The notes beneath the pieces are model-generated. The model searched no databases and was not told where the DNA came from. It worked only from the letters and a program-made list of their open reading frames with translations. Both the position numbers and the translations under genes were made by a program. Shown here piece by piece: positions 6,297 through 7,829 of a stretch of 7,829 nucleotides of DNA (its first letter is position 1; the number at the start of each line of letters is the position of its first letter). This DNA comes from a bacterium (GTDB lineage Bacteria; Patescibacteria; Saccharimonadia; Saccharimonadales; UBA4665): positions 1-7,829 of the forward strand of contig JAJYCU010000022.1 of NCBI GenBank assembly GCA_021778165.1. Direction: 5' to 3'.

Positions 6297-7829
6297 TCAA
6301 CTCCCAATTATCTTTAATAATTCATCTAACTTTTTAGCTTTTTTCAATAAATTTTGAGTCGCTTCTTCATCCGAATATTGCATATCTAGGGAAAGTAAAT
6401 CTTTTTGTTTTTTAACGAATTTTACTATTAGACGATCTCTTAAGCGTTTAGATTCGTAAACTAATTCTATATCGCTTAGATCTTGATATAACGTCTCGTA
6501 TTGTAACATCAACATTTTAACATAATCTGCAATATTATTCAATTCACGTCGGCTATTTTTAGTAAACTTATAGTCAGGATTCGCTTTCAAAAATGTTATT
6601 AATATTCGCTGATCCTCAGAGCCAAACATGTTTTTTTTAACTATTTCTAGATTTTTTCTAGATCCTGGGTTATATAAACAAATTGCTATGAATTGATCTT
6701 GAGTTTTTCTTTGATCAATTTCGTCTTTATCAAGTACAGGTTTATCGATTTTAGGAGTTTTTAGTTTTGCAGTTTTTTCTGGAGCAAAACTACTTGATTT
6801 AGATATAAGAGCCGACTTATCAACGTTTAATATCTTAGACAATTTACCATAGTAATGATCTTGCTCAACGCTATCGGATAATTTATTTATTACTGGTAGT
6901 AAAATATCTGAAAATTTTCGTTTATCTTTAGCCTGATTTAGGTCTAAGACTTTTTGATAACTATCGATTAACCAATCCACGGCATAAATAGGCCTGTTTA
7001 CATACCCTTCCCATAATTTTGGATTGATTTGAATTAGCTCATCTGGGTCTTTGGCATTATCAATAGCTATCACGCTCAAGTTAACTTTAGCCTTGCTGGC
7101 GATTGGAATAGCCCGCTCAGTCGCAGTTTGACCAGCACTATCTTGATCAAAGGCCAGGCGGACATCTGAAGATAGGTTACCAATGATTTTTAGATGCTGT
7201 TCGGTTATTGCCGTACCAGCCGTTGCGACTACCTGTTTAACGCCTACTTGATATGAAGATATTACATCCAAATTTCCCTCTACTATTACGCAATAACCAG
7301 AAGTTCGAATTGAATCCTTGGCTAAATGGAGTCCGTAAACATGTCGACTTTTATCATATAAAATTGTTTGTGGCGTATTTATGTACTTCGGGGAATTACT
7401 ATCACTGACTAATTGTCTAGCCGTAAAGCCAATCACCCTACCTTGTCCATCTGCTAGTGGTATCATTAGCCTGCCCCTAAACATATCAATCGGGTTTCGA
7501 TAACCTCTGGTTGCAAGCCCTGACTCCTGCAAATCTTTTATATTGAAGCCTTGTTTTAATAGAAATTTAATCAATGCATCTCCGTTATTCGGAGAATAGC
7601 CTAACCTAAAGTCCAATACAGTTTCTTTATCAAAGTGTCTATTTTTAAATACGTAATCTAAGGCTTGTCTGCTATTGCGCAATTGAACTTGATAAAATTT
7701 TGTAGCTAATTCCAACACGTTATAGGCTATTTGTTTATTTTTAATAAGTGCGCCCGATTTGCCGTTAGAATATTTACTCAAATCAATACCGGCCTTATTA
7801 GCTAAAATGCTAAGAGCTTCTTTAAAGTC
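6297..7829 (-). CDS. dnaG: DNA primase, 5' end beyond the window
   Basis: DnaG synthesises RNA primers at the replication fork on contact with DnaB helicase. The frame stays open to the right edge, giving 510 visible residues. The first ones (DFKEALSILANKAGIDL) match the segment just after the zinc-binding CHC2 domain, so roughly 80-90 N-terminal residues with the zinc ligands lie outside. A TTG at 7781 is in frame but is not the real start. Counting from the edge, the basic RGRLMIPLADGQGRVIGFTAR segment (about 118-138) precedes a TOPRIM core: EGNLD (184-188; Glu184 is the conserved acid, and the usual EGYMD has Asn for Tyr here), ATAGTAIT, and FDQDSAG (Asp228, Asp230). From about 375 onward a helical, Lys-rich region corresponds to the divergent DnaB-binding C-terminus. 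The stop TGA lies 4 bases before rpoD. Confidence 0.97.
   Translation of the reverse strand, partial: DFKEALSILANKAGIDLSKYSNGKSGALIKNKQIAYNVLELATKFYQVQLRNSRQALDYVFKNRHFDKETVLDFRLGYSPNNGDALIKFLLKQGFNIKDLQESGLATRGYRNPIDMFRGRLMIPLADGQGRVIGFTARQLVSDSNSPKYINTPQTILYDKSRHVYGLHLAKDSIRTSGYCVIVEGNLDVISSYQVGVKQVVATAGTAITEQHLKIIGNLSSDVRLAFDQDSAGQTATERAIPIASKAKVNLSVIAIDNAKDPDELIQINPKLWEGYVNRPIYAVDWLIDSYQKVLDLNQAKDKRKFSDILLPVINKLSDSVEQDHYYGKLSKILNVDKSALISKSSSFAPEKTAKLKTPKIDKPVLDKDEIDQRKTQDQFIAICLYNPGSRKNLEIVKKNMFGSEDQRILITFLKANPDYKFTKNSRRELNNIADYVKMLMLQYETLYQDLSDIELVYESKRLRDRLIVKFVKKQKDLLSLDMQYSDEEATQNLLKKAKKLDELLKIIGS
6301..6305 (-). promoter_or_regulatory. Shine-Dalgarno of rpoD (GGGAG)
   Basis: GGGAG on the minus strand lies 8 bases before the rpoD ATG and inside the dnaG 3' end. 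It is the strongest Shine-Dalgarno in the window, supports the chosen rpoD start and implies translation from a shared dnaG-rpoD mRNA. Confidence 0.65.

Noticed and set aside
7779..7781. TTG as the dnaG start codon, giving a 494-residue protein
   Set aside because: The frame is open to the window edge and the 16 upstream residues match conserved primase sequence, so the gene begins outside the window.
1..7829. tRNA genes, riboswitches, CRISPR arrays, insertion sequences, attachment sites, origin-type DnaA box clusters
   Set aside because: Nearly all bases are coding and the spacers (2, 34, 43, 81 bases) are too short or lack the needed structure; no repeats with regular spacing or transposase motifs were seen.

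Overview
The window is a compact, AT-rich, gene-dense piece of a bacterial chromosome that carries core replication, transcription and repair genes and no sign of mobile DNA. TGA is used as a stop (mutM and dnaG both end in TGA), so the standard bacterial code applies; this argues against Mycoplasma and against Absconditabacteria/Gracilibacteria. Terse proteins, gaps of 2-81 bases, a Lys/Ala-rich tail on bS20, an unusual MutM zinc finger and a PolA with a degenerate proofreading domain suggest a streamlined lineage. My best guess is a Patescibacterium (CPR), most likely Candidatus Saccharibacteria. This is inference from the overall look and is not proven by any single feature. A divergent Firmicute-like bacterium is the main alternative, because rpsT/holA, mutM/polA and dnaG/rpoD are neighbour pairs familiar from Bacillus.

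Layout, left to right. rpsT (bS20, + strand, 2-328) converges on holA with only 2 bases between the stop codons. holA (DNA polymerase III delta) and mutM (formamidopyrimidine-DNA glycosylase) form a minus-strand pair joined by an ATGA overlap. A 34-base divergent spacer holds back-to-back -10-like boxes for mutM and for a small plus-strand gene (2155-2397). That gene encodes an 80-residue protein that looks like the C-terminal half of a DUF721/DciA domain. It converges on polA (DNA polymerase I, minus strand, 2441-5086). An 81-base spacer with a perfect 18-base palindrome and a TATAAT box separates polA from the upstream rpoD (primary sigma factor, minus strand). rpoD follows dnaG (primase) by 4 bases. 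dnaG runs off the right edge, so its N-terminal zinc-binding domain lies outside the window.

How the genes fit together: DnaG makes primers, the delta subunit opens the sliding clamp for polymerase III, PolA removes primers and fills gaps, MutM starts base-excision repair that PolA can finish, and the small DciA-like protein, if correctly identified, would act on the replicative helicase. RpoD and bS20 tie the cluster to growth.

The most interesting signals are small. (1) The three genes that open a transcription unit all have a -10-like hexamer ending 8-9 bases before the ATG and no Shine-Dalgarno, which predicts leaderless mRNAs, while the two operon-internal genes have clear Shine-Dalgarno sequences. 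(2) MutM has Glu in place of the fourth zinc-binding Cys. (3) PolA has Ser in place of the motif C Glu. (4) The helicase-loader candidate is unusually short. I found no RNA genes, CRISPR arrays, insertion sequences or clearly novel multi-gene system. No gene-free stretch longer than 81 bases exists.
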